Origin: Forficula auricularia
Lineage: Eukaryota > Arthropoda > Insecta > Dermaptera > Forficulidae
Assembly: GCA_024734495.1 (NCBI GenBank)
Contig: JALMQS010000099.1
Coordinates: 103,012,019-103,076,018 of the forward strand
DNA: 64,000 nt
Direction: 5' to 3'
In this document: positions 45,195 through 57,405 of the stretch, one piece after another
How positions within the stretch are numbered: position 1 is the first letter of the stretch
Layout: each line of letters opens with the position of its first letter
Made by a program: the position numbers and the translations under genes
Notes under the pieces: model-generated
What the model saw: the letters and a program-made list of their open reading frames with translations, nothing else
Database searches by the model: none
What the model was told of the DNA's origin: nothing

Positions 45195-45461
45195 CTAATT
45201 ATAATGGACATTAATCAACATAATTTATTCACATTAATGTTTTTCATTAACTAATTTTTCTCATCGTGGATCCGTATACATTATTATATATTTTTTTATT
45301 AATTTATATCAGGATAAATAATAAATCAATACTTTTTTAATGTTTTTATGTGTTTTTTATTATACTTACGGCTACTTACACGGCTCGTGACTTTGTGTAG
45401 GTTTATTGGATTATAATACATTTTTCGATAATTATATTTTTTTTATTAATTTGTATCAGGA

Positions 45462-46454
45462 CTAGCTGCAAAGCCCGCCTTTGGCGGCCCTCTTGCTAGC
45501 CAGAGGGCTGAGCCCCCAACCCACGAACCCCACCCTTCCACCCCACTCCCACCCACCACACCCCCAGAAACCCACCCAGGACCCCCGCCCTCAACCCGCA
45601 CCCCACCCGTGACCTCCACCTAGCCCCAACCCATCCACCCCGCCCCACACACACCGGACACCACCCCATGCCCTCCACTCCCAAACACCACACCCCCGCC
45701 TAGCCCCCTGGACCCCCACACCCACTACGCCCCCCCGGACTCCACTCCTTCACCCTACTCCGTCTTACTCCCTTACCCCCATTCCACCTCCCCGCACCAT
45801 CCCATACCCTAACCCACTCCCACACCCGTACCATCACTCCACCCCCGCACCCACCCCGTGCAGCCAGTTTATGCATTTCTAGTCTTCTAGTGACCCACAG
45901 ATTATGTATACAAAATTTGGTTGAGTTTGGTCCAAGAGCAAGAATTTTCACATTTTGACCCCCCCTCCTTTTTGGATGGTTTTTCCGGGATTTTTTTAAA
46001 CAAAAGTTGTTAGAAATCACATTCCCTACAACTTTGCCCATTATAAAATTTGCCGTAGAGTTAATAGTTTAGGAGTTATTTGATAATTTTCATTCGTGCG
46101 CCTCCCCCAAATCCCCTTTTGGGGTCAAAATATCAAAAAGTTATATAGCTAAAAACGCAAGTTAGAAGACATCTGACACAAATATGAAATTTCATAATAA
46201 TCCCTTCAGCCGCTTTGACGTAAATCGTGAGCAAATTTTCACGGAAACCACTGAAACAGACAGACATACATACATACATACATACATACATACATGCATA
46301 CAGACAGACAGACAGGAATTTTTTCGAGGGTGTTTTCGTTCATAACTTTGCTTGAAACGTGTGCAACCAAAATTTGGCGTGATTTGGAGCAAAGTACAGA
46401 CAAAACCTTAATTTTATGTTATGTTTATTTTATGTTTTACCTTATATATATAGA
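45462..46454 (-). mobile_element. nonautonomous Helitron
   Basis: Minus strand begins TCTATATATATAAGG after host A and ends with hairpin CCGCC-aaa-GGCGG, then CTAG (45465-45462) before T. Contains an unusually C-rich tract (45500-45860) and a (cata)n run at about 46265-46300. Confidence 0.7.
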
Positions 46455-46687
46455 TTTATAAAAATAAATAATAAATCAAAACTGTTTTTATGTGTATTTT
46501 ACTATAAAAAAAAATGAAAAATTGTACCCAAATTCACGAGTTGGGTCTCTCAAACCACGGGGGCGTAGGGGCCGAGAAATTTTTTCATACTAAGGGGGTC
46601 GCGTCATGAAAAAGGTTGAAAAACACTGTCATGAAGGATACTAAAAAGCCGTTTTAGATTTAAGCTGAAATTAACGAGCCTTTTTTT

Positions 46688-46912
46688 TAATATGATCGAA
46701 TGCAAGAAAGGGACACACCAAGAAGATGCAGACCCTATGGATCTCGAAAGACTCTTCCAGAGAAAGAGAAATCGATCAAAAGAAAAAGACGTGTGTGCAC
46801 ACGGATCTAGAAGGAGTATGGGAGAAAGTTCCAGTTTTCCAGTTCCTTGAAGTCATGAGACAATCAATCGTATTGGCGAATGAAGTGGTCCGATACTGGG
46901 AATCTCATGGCC
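46688..46912 (-). mobile_element. LINE 3' end fragment
   Basis: Minus strand carries the family 3' UTR (ctttcgagatccatagggt) and part of the 'ATTSFANT ... MTSRNW' coding end. About 225 bp. Confidence 0.7.
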
Positions 46913-47349
46913 TTAAGCAGACCTAAAAAGTTTCATTTAATAAAATTTAAATTCCTTAGTTAATGGGTTTTTATTAAATCAGATAATTTGTTTATAAATT
47001 TCGTGTTTTTAAGTTTTATTATTACTAAATGTATATTTAATTACAACTATAATAAATGGATGGAATGAGATCGATTAATGGGATATTATTCTTCTTCTCG
47101 TTTTGTCAAAATATAATTCAGTTTGTTGGTTTGTTGTTGTTTTTTTATGCCTAAAAGAATTATTATTATATGAAATTGTAATAAAATTATATTTCAAATA
47201 ATATATATTGTGATAGTTTTTTCCTCCTTTGTATTCCAACGTTTTTTAAGTGGTCCTTTCCGTTTACCCTAATGATGATTAGTCATGCTCTTGATGAAGA
47301 TTAAAATTTCTACTAGAATCGATAAATCGCGTTTCTTGCGTTAAGTTAC
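46913..47349 (+). other. gene C upstream region
   Basis: AT-rich with no promoter element I can defend. Confidence 0.4.
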
Positions 47350-47530
47350 ATGGAGTTCTCGATGAATAATCTTAAACAATATATTTTTTCACTATTTTTG
47401 TTTTTAATTTTAGTTTCAAGTTTTACATTAGGTAATAAACAAAATGTGTCATGTCAGTTTTTAAGTGCATTACAAAAACTTCTCAACATACATTGCTCAT
47501 TTGTTATCTTAAATCATAATCATTTATTGA
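47350..47530 (+). CDS. Gene C exon 1 (signal peptide)
   Basis: Hydrophobic FSLFLFLILVSSFTLG, then CQFLSALQKLLNIHCSFVI; donor gtaagt, phase 1. Confidence 0.85.
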
Positions 47531-50500
47531 GTAAGTGTTTGATTTTGTTTTGTTTTTTTTTTAATTTTTATTTTATTATTGCATTTGAAATAAATTTCTG
47601 TTTACCTCCCTTCACTCTGCCAGATATCTTTGACTATTTGCTAAATTAGCCAAATGTCAGTTATGTCTGCAATTATCGAACGTAACAGTATTAAATTGAA
47701 AGTTTTTGCCGAGAGTAGCAGAATTTTTATATATTGAAGGAGACAATAAAGAGTGTGTCTTCTGCTGGAATTATAAATTTTATTTATTTATAACGATATA
47801 AATAAATAAAATTTATAATTCCAGCAGAAGACACACTCTTTTATTGTCTCCTTCAGTAACAGTATTAATTTGATAAATGAAATAAAGAAACTATATTTTT
47901 TCAGCTTCAAATTCAAATTAATTTCTGAATGAATAATGTCATTATCGATACATACTTATTGTGATTGATTAAAAGTGCTTATTCCAATGCGAAGCTGAAA
48001 AGATATATTTCTTATATTACTCGTGCGCCTGATGAGCTGAGCTCCCAGAACCTCGCCATAGTATTCATACCATGGTAACGACATTTTTTGTTCGTTTGGC
48101 GAAAAAGTTTGACCCCTCAGCCACAAATAATTCGGATTTTAGTTAGTGTATAAAAACTTCCGAAAATAGAACTTTGCCGAGATATCTATTTTTTTATCGA
48201 ATTTGCAAAGCTCGAGTTTTGTTCCAGCATTAAAAAAATAGTACCTGGAGCCACCGAGCGAAGCACGGTAACCAAATTAAAAAAAATACAAATATATATA
48301 ATACACGTCCCTTGGACTCCCCCCCCCCACCGAAACCATGCACCTCGCTACCACCACTGCGCCGTTGGGGTGGGGTGGGGTGCAGTGGTGAGGACGAGGT
48401 GCGTGGTTTCGGGGCGGGGGGGGGGCAGGGGTTACCGTGCATCGCTCGGTGGCTCCAGGTACTATATAAATATATATACAATTTTTCCTCGTTTAATAAG
48501 AGTAGATATATAAATAAACATAATTGAAATTTTTTTAAAAGATTCTAAGAATTTAAATTTTCAAAAAAAATTTCAAAAATTCCAAAATCTCAAAAGGCCA
48601 ATTTTTTTGAAAATTTTAAAATCTTATAATCTTGAAAAAAAAATATATTCAGAGAGAGATGAACTCTTCGAATAAAAACATCACTTTTTTGAATTGTAAA
48701 AAACTCGCATCCTTAAAACCTTAATAATTAAAATATTTTGTATAATAACACTGATGAACAAATTCAAACTTTTTTCCCCAACGAAAATAGGTGATTATTT
48801 ATAATTCGACCACGCTGAATCCAAATCTGAAAGTAGAAATGCTGTTATCACCTATCGTTTCCGCTGCATTTTCATTTTTTGTTTTTAATAAAAATTTAAT
48901 AGCCTTTGTAATAATACTTAGAAAATTTGAATTATTTTTGTTTGTTTGTTCATCAAATAGGATTTAAATATTTAAGTAAATAACAATGGAATGTAAAAAA
49001 TTAAAAAATATATTTAGAACGATTTTGACTATTCAATGAAGAAATTTCATTCAAAAAAGAAAAAACACATGTTTACTAACATGTTCAAAATTCCTTTCTT
49101 TAACCCTGCGGTTTTTAATTGCCAGCAGAAACCTCTCCCATGAGGTCCCAACAATAGTCTGCCAACATGTTCTGTACTGATTTTTCTGCATATCGTTTCT
49201 CCATTACAGAGATATCCTGGTGAAACCTCTCTCCGCATTCGTCACTTACCGCACCCAAGTTAGGGAGGAAAAAAGTGCAAATGCGAATGTAAAAAGTGAA
49301 TTTCCTAAGTCATATTGCACCCCATGCACTGATAACACTTCAACAAGATCTTAACAAGTTCCTTGTAGTTGTCGGCTATCAAATTTCCAAAAAAATTCTG
49401 CATACTTGTCTGAAAGCTAATCATAAGCATTCCTCTCACGGATTTGCGGCCCATTAAATATGCCTTCTTTTAACTTACTATCACTGACCTTGAAATGTTT
49501 TTCTCAAGTACCCAAAACACTCACCGTGTTGAACCAAAGCCTTGACAAAAATTTTATCAGTCCTAACTTTATATGCAACGATGGTAACAAAATCCTGTCT
49601 TTCTCAAGTAGAGTGTGATTCCTATCACTCTTCTGTCGAGAAATTAAGTTCTTAGGAAAATCTTAGATAAATTTAAAAATAGTCTACACTTGTTTGTGGT
49701 GTGAATCCTTCCAAGTTTACTGAATGGTATAGTCTAGTATTAGCTAGCTACCGTTAACACTTTATTTTTATTTATTTAGTAGCTATATTAATATAGCTAT
49801 TTAATATTAGTTTTAATTGCAGTTAAAACACATGTAGGTATTAAACAAATGAGAAATTTAAAGTTGATAGCGAGACAAAGTTCCTTACATATACCAGTAT
49901 TGTAGATATAATAGATAAATTTGAATATGGTTGTGTATTCTACACATATATTATAGATTATTATTAATACAAAAGCCGCCATTTCATATCAGCAATACTT
50001 TCTGAAATATTGGAATTTGAATGAGGGCTGGATAGACTTTCAAATAAAAAAAGAACGTATAAGTTAAGCCAGGTGCGGAGACCTGAAACCATCTCTATAT
50101 ATATAAAATTCTTTGCCCGATACACTCACTCACTCACTCACTCACTCATCATCAAAACAGCCAGAACCACTGGACATAGAAACATGAAATTTGGAGAGGA
50201 TATTACATCTATGACATATGATAAAATATCTACTTGATTTTTACTTATAAAAATACTAAATTAAAATATCTAAAAAGTAATTTCACAATTTTTTGAAATT
50301 CGACCCCTAACGGGGTCAAAAGGGGCAAAATATCTTTGCAATGTGTAAACACTAATTATGCATTTTCAAATAAGAACGATAAGTTATCTACTTGATTTTT
50401 ACTTAATAAAATTCTAAATACAAATATCTAAAAAGTAATTTCAAGATTTTTGAAATTCGACTCCCAACTATCCAAAATGTGAGTGGGGGCAAAAATTAAA

Positions 50501-53500
50501 ACACTCTCCTATCTTGATCAAATTTTGTAGAGTTATTCTTTATTACTTTAAGAAACTATTCCTGTAAATATAAACTATCAAAATTGACTGTATGGTGGCG
50601 AAAGGGGGGGGGGGGGGGCAAAATATAGAAATTTTTAGCTTTTTATTACATTTATTCTTTTTAGCAACTGTGGATTATTTATTTGCAAATATCTATAAAA
50701 AATAATTTCAAGATTTTTTGTAATCCGACCCCTCCCCCTCAACTATCCAAAATGTGAATGGGGGCAAAAATTAAAACTCTCTCAGATCTTGATCAAATTT
50801 TGTAGAGTTATTCTTTATTACTTTAAGAAACTATTCCTGTAAAAATCAACTATCAAAATTGACTGTATGTGGGCGAAAGGGGGGGGGAGCAAAATATATA
50901 AATTTTTAGCTTTTTTGTACATTTACTCTTTAGAAAACTGAGAGTTATTTATTTGCAAATATCTAAAAAATAATTTCAACCTCCCAACATGTGGGTGAGG
51001 GCAAAAAATTAATACTCCCTCCGATATAGATCAAATTTTGTAATGTTAGTTTTTAAGACTATATAAATTGTATGCTGTAAAAATCAATAGCCAAAATGAG
51101 AGCGTGGGGGTTAGAGAGGGGGAAAAATATTACAAATATATATTACAGACCTAATAATTACATGCCGAGACGCCGCCCGCCAGAGCCACCTGCTCGGAGG
51201 GCGAGCAGCTCGTACAACTATAAAACTATAAAATGTGGGTGTTTCGCAAAAATTTAGATGATACATATGGATGGATGGAAGATAGATAGATAGATGGATG
51301 CGATATTTGTTATCAGCACATCTGAATACATAAAGATCACTTAGTTTTATTTAAAGGAAAATTTCATTGTTTATCAGTGTAATTAAATCATGAAATATAG
51401 GGTTTGTTCAGTCACACAAAATAAATAAATTGAATAATTTTAGACAATTGACATTATTTATTAGATAGATTTACTAAACAGTTTAGATTATTTTACTCTT
51501 GAGTTTAATTTAACTTTAAGACACGAAATAGCAAGTTTAAGCGGATGTAAACAAAGAGGTCCTAAGTATTAAAAAAAATACTTTAAAATCCATTAATGTG
51601 AATCCTGCTTAAATATAAATAGAATTTGAAATTTTGTCTATTTTAGGCACAGATCAAAACATCCATTGTAATTTTATAACTCAGTGGGTTGATTTAAATC
51701 AATCACTATGCTCGTCAAAGAATACTCAATGCCTTTCTGGCCGTAGACTATTTATATTAGACTCCATGAAGAACAGTCAACTAGAAAAAGTAAGCATAAT
51801 TTTGAATTTGGAAATAAAAATATTAAGCTTATAAAGTAATTATAAGTTGGTTGAAGTAAGGCAATCATCTTTTCGGATGTTGAATTTTGAGATCATCTAA
51901 ACACAATAAGATCAAATTTACTTTTATTTTATTTTTTTTAATTAAAATTTACTATAACTTTAAAATTTAGAAACACGAGTTTAAAGCTTCACCCAGAGCC
52001 AAAAAGTTCCAAAAACCCATCAGTTTGTGTGTATATCGAGGGATGAACTCCGACCTAATATGCTGTGCACCTACTTCCACTTGTACTTCCAAATATTTTC
52101 AAGTACTTCCAAATATTTCCAAGCACTTTCAAATATTTCCAAGTACTTCCAAATATTTCCAAGTAATTCCAAAAATTCCAATTAATTCCAAATATTTCCA
52201 AGTAATTCCAAAAATTTCCAAGTAATTCCAAATATTTCCAAGTACTTCCAAAATACTTCCAAGGAGGTGTACACCTACTTCCAATCGCGGATCACCCCTC
52301 GGTATATACCTATGTGAAAAGCTTAGCTAAGGCTATGATCCAGGATCTCGAAGCATCTCTTTATAATTATTATAATGTATAGGAATTATTTTAGTTATTT
52401 TGAATTCATTATATGACTTGAACTTTACTTTTTAAACTGATTGATACATCCATTATTCATTTTCATTTTTTTTTTTTTTCTAAATTATAATTTAAATGGC
52501 TAAAAAATTTAACTATTTTTATTTTCAAAAAATTTTAAAATATGTATAATTTCTGAAAATTGAATTTTCGAGCACAATCATCAATATCAAACGATTGGTT
52601 AACTAGGGATAAAAATTCTATAGGTACTATTAAAATTCTATCCAAATAAAATAACAATAATACCCATGTTTCTTTAAATAAACAGAATTAATCAATTACA
52701 TTTTATTATTTATTTTTTAATTTAATTTAATCGATATATAGTATAAAAATGTAATTCAATTTATTAATTTGATTAAATGATAAAATGTTTTTTATTTATA
52801 AAATTACTAGGAATACCTACCTACCTATATTTTTAAAATATAGAATAAAAAATATTTCGTAGCATAAAGAGAAAATTATTTTGAGAGCCGCAAATAATGC
52901 TTAAATTCGCTTGTTTCGTAATGTTTTATTATAGGCTAAAAAACAATGACTTGTTCCCGCTTTGGAAAACAAATTACTGTTAGGTACAGAGATAAATGCT
53001 GCACTAAAAATATTAATACTTAACTGTTTTTTTCTTCTAGATTTATTTTAATAAATGCAAAAGCAACGATTTCTGGATATTTTTAATAAATGAATCTATA
53101 GAAGTAAATTTAACTTCGATTTATTTATCAGTCAATTGTCGATATCTCACCATCAATCAGTATCAAGAGACCTATTATTTACATGAAATTTTTCAATTTT
53201 CTAATTCAAGCGATATAAGGAACATTTCATTGGGATATTGGAACGAAAAGAATGGATTTTCATTTCAAGAATTTCCAAGCTATTATCATAATAAAGATAA
53301 TTTTGAAAATTCTTTGATAAATTTATGCGTCTTTAACGTAAGAAATTTGATTATAATGAATTCGACTTAAGGAATGGAACTGCACTGGGATAAACAACAC
53401 ATGCGCACTTGAACTATCTCAATGAAAATTTTAATTGCGCATGGGTGCTTCGCCCCAGGGAAGGCCACTGTTTCAAATTGAAATCTCTTTTAATAAAAAA

Positions 53501-56500
53501 TTCTAACAAATTCTCATTTATTTCAGTTACCACCTAATATGAAAATGACAAAAATACCTGATAATGGAACACAATACGGAGGAATATATTATTTGTTTTG
53601 GAATGATATCTCTGAATCAATGAATTTTAGGTAATCTTATTTTTTTGGATTTTTTTTTAATCAATTTAAGTAAAATTATGATAAAAATGTATTCGTATTT
53701 AGAACAATTTTCATTGAAAATGAAGCAGCCAACTTTGGAGGACCATCGGAAAATGGAACTTGGTCTGGAATAATTGGAGAAGTAAAAAGAGGAAATATTG
53801 ATATTTGTTCAATAATAATGCAGAAGAAACGGCTTGAAGCCATTGATTATTTAAAACCAATGAGTACCGATAGGTAAGCCAAAAGGAAGAACTAATAATG
53901 AATTCGACTTAAGAACTGACCTGGGCCAAACACTCATAGCTTTATTTATTTATTTATTTATTTATTATAACATTGTATCTATAGAGCCATATAGCCCCTT
54001 TACTGTACAATTTTAGACCAAAATATTTACAAAAAAATTAATTAAAATAATACAAGAAAAAACAAAAAATCAAAAGAAAAATACATACTAAATAGGTATA
54101 TGAAACAAAAATAAAAAATTACAAAATATATAGAAAGAGAGGGAGAAAAAATTACAATATATAGGATATAAAAACAAAAAAAAATTATAATATATAGGAT
54201 ATGAAAACAAAAAACAAAAAAAATTACAATATATAGGATATAAAACAAAAAAATTACAATAAATAGGATATAAAACAAAAAAATATATTAGGCTAGGTGC
54301 CTGTGTAGTTCTGCTTCGAATACTTCTGGGCGCCCAATCTTCCTCAAGTTGAGTGGCAGTGCGTTCCAAACCTTGGTCGCCGTGACCTCAAATGAGTCCG
54401 CCATCATTTTGCTTCTATGTGGCGGACAGACCAGAGCGCCCGCACGTGTTGACGGGCCACAGGCCAGGGTTCGACATAGGTAGTCCGGCGCACGTCCCAA
54501 GAGGACCCCATACACAAACTTAGCATACCTATACTTGCGGAAGGCACCGAGGTTCATCCTAAGAATTCTAGTCGCATACTCATACTTTAACTTGCTTACT
54601 ATTCATTTTCAAGTGCGAATGCATGATTGGCCCCAGAATGCCAGTGGCGTAAATAGAATATACCTTAAGACCACAGGAAAAAGGCAGCAATTAATCGAAT
54701 TTGTATTTTTTGTTTGCTAATCCAAAGCGGATAATTTGGTTTCTCTGGATTGGGCCTAAGATAAGAAGTAAATGGGTTCATTTATTCACTTATTGTTTAT
54801 ATTTATAATCGCAGAGTTCTAACAATTTGACAAACATGTAATTCTTTTATTCTAAACCAAGGGTGTCAAACTCTAAGGCTAACTTGGGCCAAACAAACAT
54901 GGTTTTAGGTGGGCCTCAAAAAAATCAATATTTTATTAAGAATAATAAATTATAATAAATATATATAAAAGAACAAGAAAAATTTAATGTTTACGTCTTG
55001 AGACCTGACTTCTTCTCTATCCAAATCATTGAAATTTTCACATAAAGTACCAAGTTTTGAAAAAGTTTTTCCTTTTTTCTCCAATTATTAATTGATTTTT
55101 CAGGTTTGTTCTAGGCATTCATCATCCTGGTTTTAGTGTAGGTATGAATTGGCAAGCTTATCTACTCCCGTTTGATTTCTCGTCTTGGATAACTATTTGT
55201 ATTACATTGATACTGTTTACACTGATATTTAAAATTATCGCCTGGTTTTGGAGAAATGAATTTTTTCCGTTTTCTACAATTGGATACTTTCTTGAAATAA
55301 TCAGTTCATTTTGTCAACAAGGTTTGAAATTTGTATGCTTCGCTCTCAACTTACTTATAGATATTAAGTTTATTTGTAAATCGAGAGAGGTTAGATCACA
55401 TATGTTTAAATATTAGTTAAAGATTACGGAACTCATGGTCTCACCTAAAGTTACAAATTGTAGTATTCATCCACGTTGAATTACATGGGGTTTCGTCCAG
55501 ATACCAAAAATAAAACGATTTTTTAATTTAGTCCCTGGGTATATATTTGTGTATGTTATTTTTTTCCTTACTTCAACCAATTGAAATGAAATTGAAAACC
55601 TTTCATTACTTGAACAAACTTCACAAACATTAGTACTTTGTTATTGCATATTTTTAGTTTTTTTAATATCTTGAAAATGTCTTATCAACATTTGACTAAA
55701 TTGAAATCTATTTAGGTACCTTGAAGGCCTCAAAATAGGTTATATCAAGTTTTTAGAAAAATTATATTTTAAAATATGTACTTTTCTCTACAGTAAGCAA
55801 GTACTTTTTTAAAATTTATTTATTTAATTAGTTGGTTTAATATAGCTCATTTAACCTTGTTTTAGTAAGAATGGTTAAGTTTCTCTCTGTAAAATAGAAA
55901 ATTTAAGAGAAAATATTATAAATAACGATAGTATATGCTTTGTTAAATCATCCGGTAACTTTGTTGGAGACATAGAGGAATCGACTTGAAATCAAAAATA
56001 TCCTTCGATTTCCATCTAATACCTTAGGAATAACCATGCTACATTGCATTTTTGAAGTTTCGATTATTATTGGTAACCATTGCTGAAGACATGGAGGAAT
56101 CGACTTAAAATCAAAAAGACCAAATTCTTTTTTGGTAAACAATTCAACCACCAAAGCATCAAATCTGTAATAGTACATTTTTATTACCATTGAGTTCAAA
56201 TAGCCAGTGATTAATAATAAAGAAATAAACATATTAATATTTCAAATGACTATCGATAAAGTATAGCAACGATCCGTTGTACTTTGTTTTTTGTAATCGT
56301 TAAGAATCCGGCTCTATCCGATTCGAGTAAGATTTTTTCTCTTACCGAAAAAAATAGATAGATATAGATAATACCTAAATATATACTAATAATTTCATAC
56401 TCTTTTTTAGGTTTTTTTGATCTTGGCAAATTAAGAACGATTTCTGGATGGACTTTAATGTTCACTATCAATCTTTTTTCCTATTTAATTTACTCTTTCT

Positions 56501-57405
56501 ATTCAGGAAGTATTATATCATTTTTAGTAAATACCAAAGATATTTTACCTTATAATAATGTAGAAGATATTATGAATTCAAAAATTTATCAAATCGAATC
56601 TCCTGGCGGAATAATGAATGCAGTTATAGAGGTAACATTATTAAAAGTTACTGCTGATGTTACAATTGTTAATATGAATATTAATTATTTTAGAGGAGTG
56701 TAGATATACATTCAACAAACAGAAGAATGTTTAAAGAATTTTTAATTCCCCTTAAAAACACACGAGAACCATCGCATTTAGAAGGAATCCAGAGGTTGGA
56801 ATTCAATCCTAAATATGCATTTATAAATCTTCAAGGCAATTTTATGGCATATTTTCATAATAGAAACACTAAAATAGTTTTGTTTCCCTTTCCTATTGCA
56901 ACCCAGTTTATAGCATTTGCTATGACAAAAAACCATCCTTATAAAAAATTCATCGAACTAAAGTGAGAGTATAAGTAATTAGTAGAACATTTCATCAATT
57001 AACATGCGCATGCGTTATTGCAAATGTAAAACAAAATTGTCAGCAACAATATAGCGCATGGGTATGAAAAAAAACACTGGTGAAAAGTTCTATTTGATTT
57101 ATATTATTTTTATAAAAAAATATAAATATTATTTAAATTTTATTTTCAGAATTCAAAGAATGATTGAAACGGGAATAACTCAACGAATTTTAAGTCATGT
57201 TGTAAAATTAAAAAAAGCCATTAACACAAGTAGTTTTGTTTCTGCAGATTTCTATGTAATATTATTTCCGTTTGGAATTTTGATCTTTGGAATTATTTTA
57301 GCAGATATTATTCTTCTAGCGGAAATAATTACTTATAGTCGTTTCAAAAGAAAAATCCTTCATCCCCTTTGCAGAATCGAAAATGCAGAAGACCTTTTCG
57401 ATTAA
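47350..57405 (+). CDS. Gene C: insect ionotropic receptor, nine exons, intact
   Basis: Exons: 47350-47530, 51647-51789, 53041-53337, 53527-53630, 53703-53873, 55104-55321, 56411-56631, 56694-56962, 57150-57405; 1860 nt, 619 codons plus stop, no lesion. Signal peptide in residues 1-31, Cys-rich N-terminus to about 207, S1 about 208-325, TM1 about 328-347, pore FCQQG at about 367-371, TM2 about 384-410, S2 to about 560, TM3 about 572-594 and a short tail. ATG 47350 is the first in frame; ATG 47362 (MNNLKQYIF) aligns better with gene B MLNNITLF and would give 615 residues. Closest to gene B in exon 6. Predicted membrane receptor channel; ligand unknown. Intron 1 (4.1 kb) carries transposons. Confidence 0.88.
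47735..47855. mobile_element. short foldback relic (family H2), core lost
   Basis: Keeps the 'gtgtgtcttctgctgg' arms in inverted order but the centre with the ribozyme core is deleted. Confidence 0.7.
48239..48464. mobile_element. palindromic MITE with GC-rich core
   Basis: Arms 'tagtacctggagccaccgag' and complement, about 35 bp, enclosing C- and G-runs. In intron 1 of gene C. Class unknown. Confidence 0.7.
48465..49104 (+). other. gene C intron 1, AT-rich part
   Basis: Low-complexity A/T sequence; nothing recognised. Confidence 0.4.
49105..49475 (-). pseudogene. relic of a recurrent arthropod protein (SDE-GERFHQDI type)
   Basis: Minus-strand translation gives NFFGNLIADNYKELV, then HFLHSHLHFFPP, then VSDECGERFHQDISVMEKRY and NMLADYCWDLM in shifted frames. 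This string resembles an uncharacterised protein common in arthropod genomes, often with transposons; the recollection is unverified. At least two frame breaks; not functional. Confidence 0.6.
49476..50091 (+). other. gene C intron 1, unassigned part
   Basis: No gene or repeat recognised. Confidence 0.4.
50092..51212 (+). mobile_element. Helitron-like element
   Basis: Begins a|TCTCTATATATATAAAATT like the other Helitrons, includes a (cact)n run, and ends in a GC-rich hairpin before CTCG (expected CTAG). It contains two roughly 300-bp imperfect internal repeats (about 50330-50620 and 50690-50890) and G-runs. Confidence 0.5.
51213..51646 (+). other. gene C intron 1, 3' end
   Basis: Contains a short (gata)n run near 51278-51295; no gene. 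Confidence 0.45.
51647..51789 (+). CDS. Gene C exon 2
   Basis: 143 nt; STDQNIHCNFITQW ... SGRRLFILDS; acceptor attttag, donor gtaagc. Confidence 0.87.
52037..52301. mobile_element. hAT-type MITE, family 1 copy 3, expanded
   Basis: Ends CGAGGGATGAACTCCG and CGGATCACCCCTCG. Longer than copies 1-2 because of an internal minisatellite. Flanking 8-mers gtgtatat and gtatatac are only partly similar. In intron 2 of gene C. Confidence 0.72.
52080..52262 (+). repeat. minisatellite inside the MITE
   Basis: Imperfect tandem units of about 20 bp, 'ttccaaatatttccaagtac' and variants, about eight to nine copies. Confidence 0.8.
52302..53040 (+). other. gene C intron 2, 3' part
   Basis: AT-rich; nothing recognised apart from the acceptor tttttcttctag. 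Confidence 0.45.
53041..53337 (+). CDS. Gene C exon 3
   Basis: 297 nt beginning IYFNKCKSNDFWIFLI and ending CVFN, donor gtaaga. It has no ATG near its start, so it is easily missed by reading-frame scans. Confidence 0.87.
53527..53630 (+). CDS. Gene C exon 4 (S1)
   Basis: 104 nt; LPPNMKMTKIPDNGTQYGG, SESMNF; donor gtaatc. Confidence 0.85.
53703..53873 (+). CDS. Gene C exon 5 (S1)
   Basis: 171 nt after a 72-bp intron; NGTWSGIIGEVKRGNIDIC, AIDYLKPMSTDR. Confidence 0.86.
53940..54590 (-). mobile_element. LINE 3' fragment, second family
   Basis: Minus strand codes a RT C-terminal end (RYAKFVYGVLLGRAP ... VWNALPLNLRKIGRPEVFE) and ends in an (aataa)n tail at 53940-53970. Distinct from the MTSRNW family. 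In intron 5 of gene C. Confidence 0.78.
54591..55103 (+). other. gene C intron 5, 3' part
   Basis: Includes a lone hAT-like end near 54866 (caagggtgtcaaactc); otherwise nothing. Confidence 0.4.
55104..55321 (+). CDS. Gene C exon 6 (TM1, pore)
   Basis: 218 nt; FVLGIHHPGF, TM1 after SSWITICIT, ISSFCQQG. Confidence 0.88.
55322..56410 (+). other. gene C intron 6
   Basis: About 1.1 kb, AT-rich. A 25-bp 'ggaggaatcgactt' segment occurs twice (about 55974 and 56094). A 94-codon minus-strand frame here has no recognisable family. Confidence 0.45.
56411..56631 (+). CDS. Gene C exon 7 (TM2)
   Basis: 221 nt; FFDLGKLRTISGWTLMFTIN, YSGSIISFLV; one extra codon (SKIYQIESPGG) relative to B. Confidence 0.87.
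56694..56962 (+). CDS. Gene C exon 8 (S2)
   Basis: 269 nt, four codons longer than A and B at its start (RSVDIHSTNRRMFKEF); ends TKNHPYKKFIEL; donor gtgaga. Confidence 0.82.
57150..57405 (+). CDS. Gene C exon 9 (TM3)
   Basis: IQRMIETGITQRI, TM3 LFPFGILIFGIILADI, ends TAA 57403-57405. Confidence 0.87.

Larger units (their letters stand above)
44700..46628. mobile_element. hAT nonautonomous element with nested insertions
   Basis: Ends CAGTGTTTTTCAACCT and AGGTTGAAAAACACTG, with 8-bp duplications tcattaag (44692-44699) and tcatgaag (46629-46636). Holds a foldback (44871-45194) and a Helitron (45462-46454). Confidence 0.8.

Noticed and set aside
45496..46041. Two minus-strand reading frames rich in Gly, Trp and Arg
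   Set aside because: They come from the C-rich tract inside the Helitron; composition is low-complexity and no family motif is seen.
52080..52262. Regularly spaced repeats suggesting a CRISPR array
   Set aside because: Units are contiguous and imperfect with no spacers, in a eukaryotic intron inside a MITE.
54042..54369. Tyr/Phe-rich minus-strand frames
   Set aside because: Translation of the simple 'tataggatataaaa' repeat next to the LINE tail.
55948..56232. 94-codon minus-strand reading frame in intron 6 of gene C
   Set aside because: No recognisable motif, antisense within an intron, absent from paralogs.
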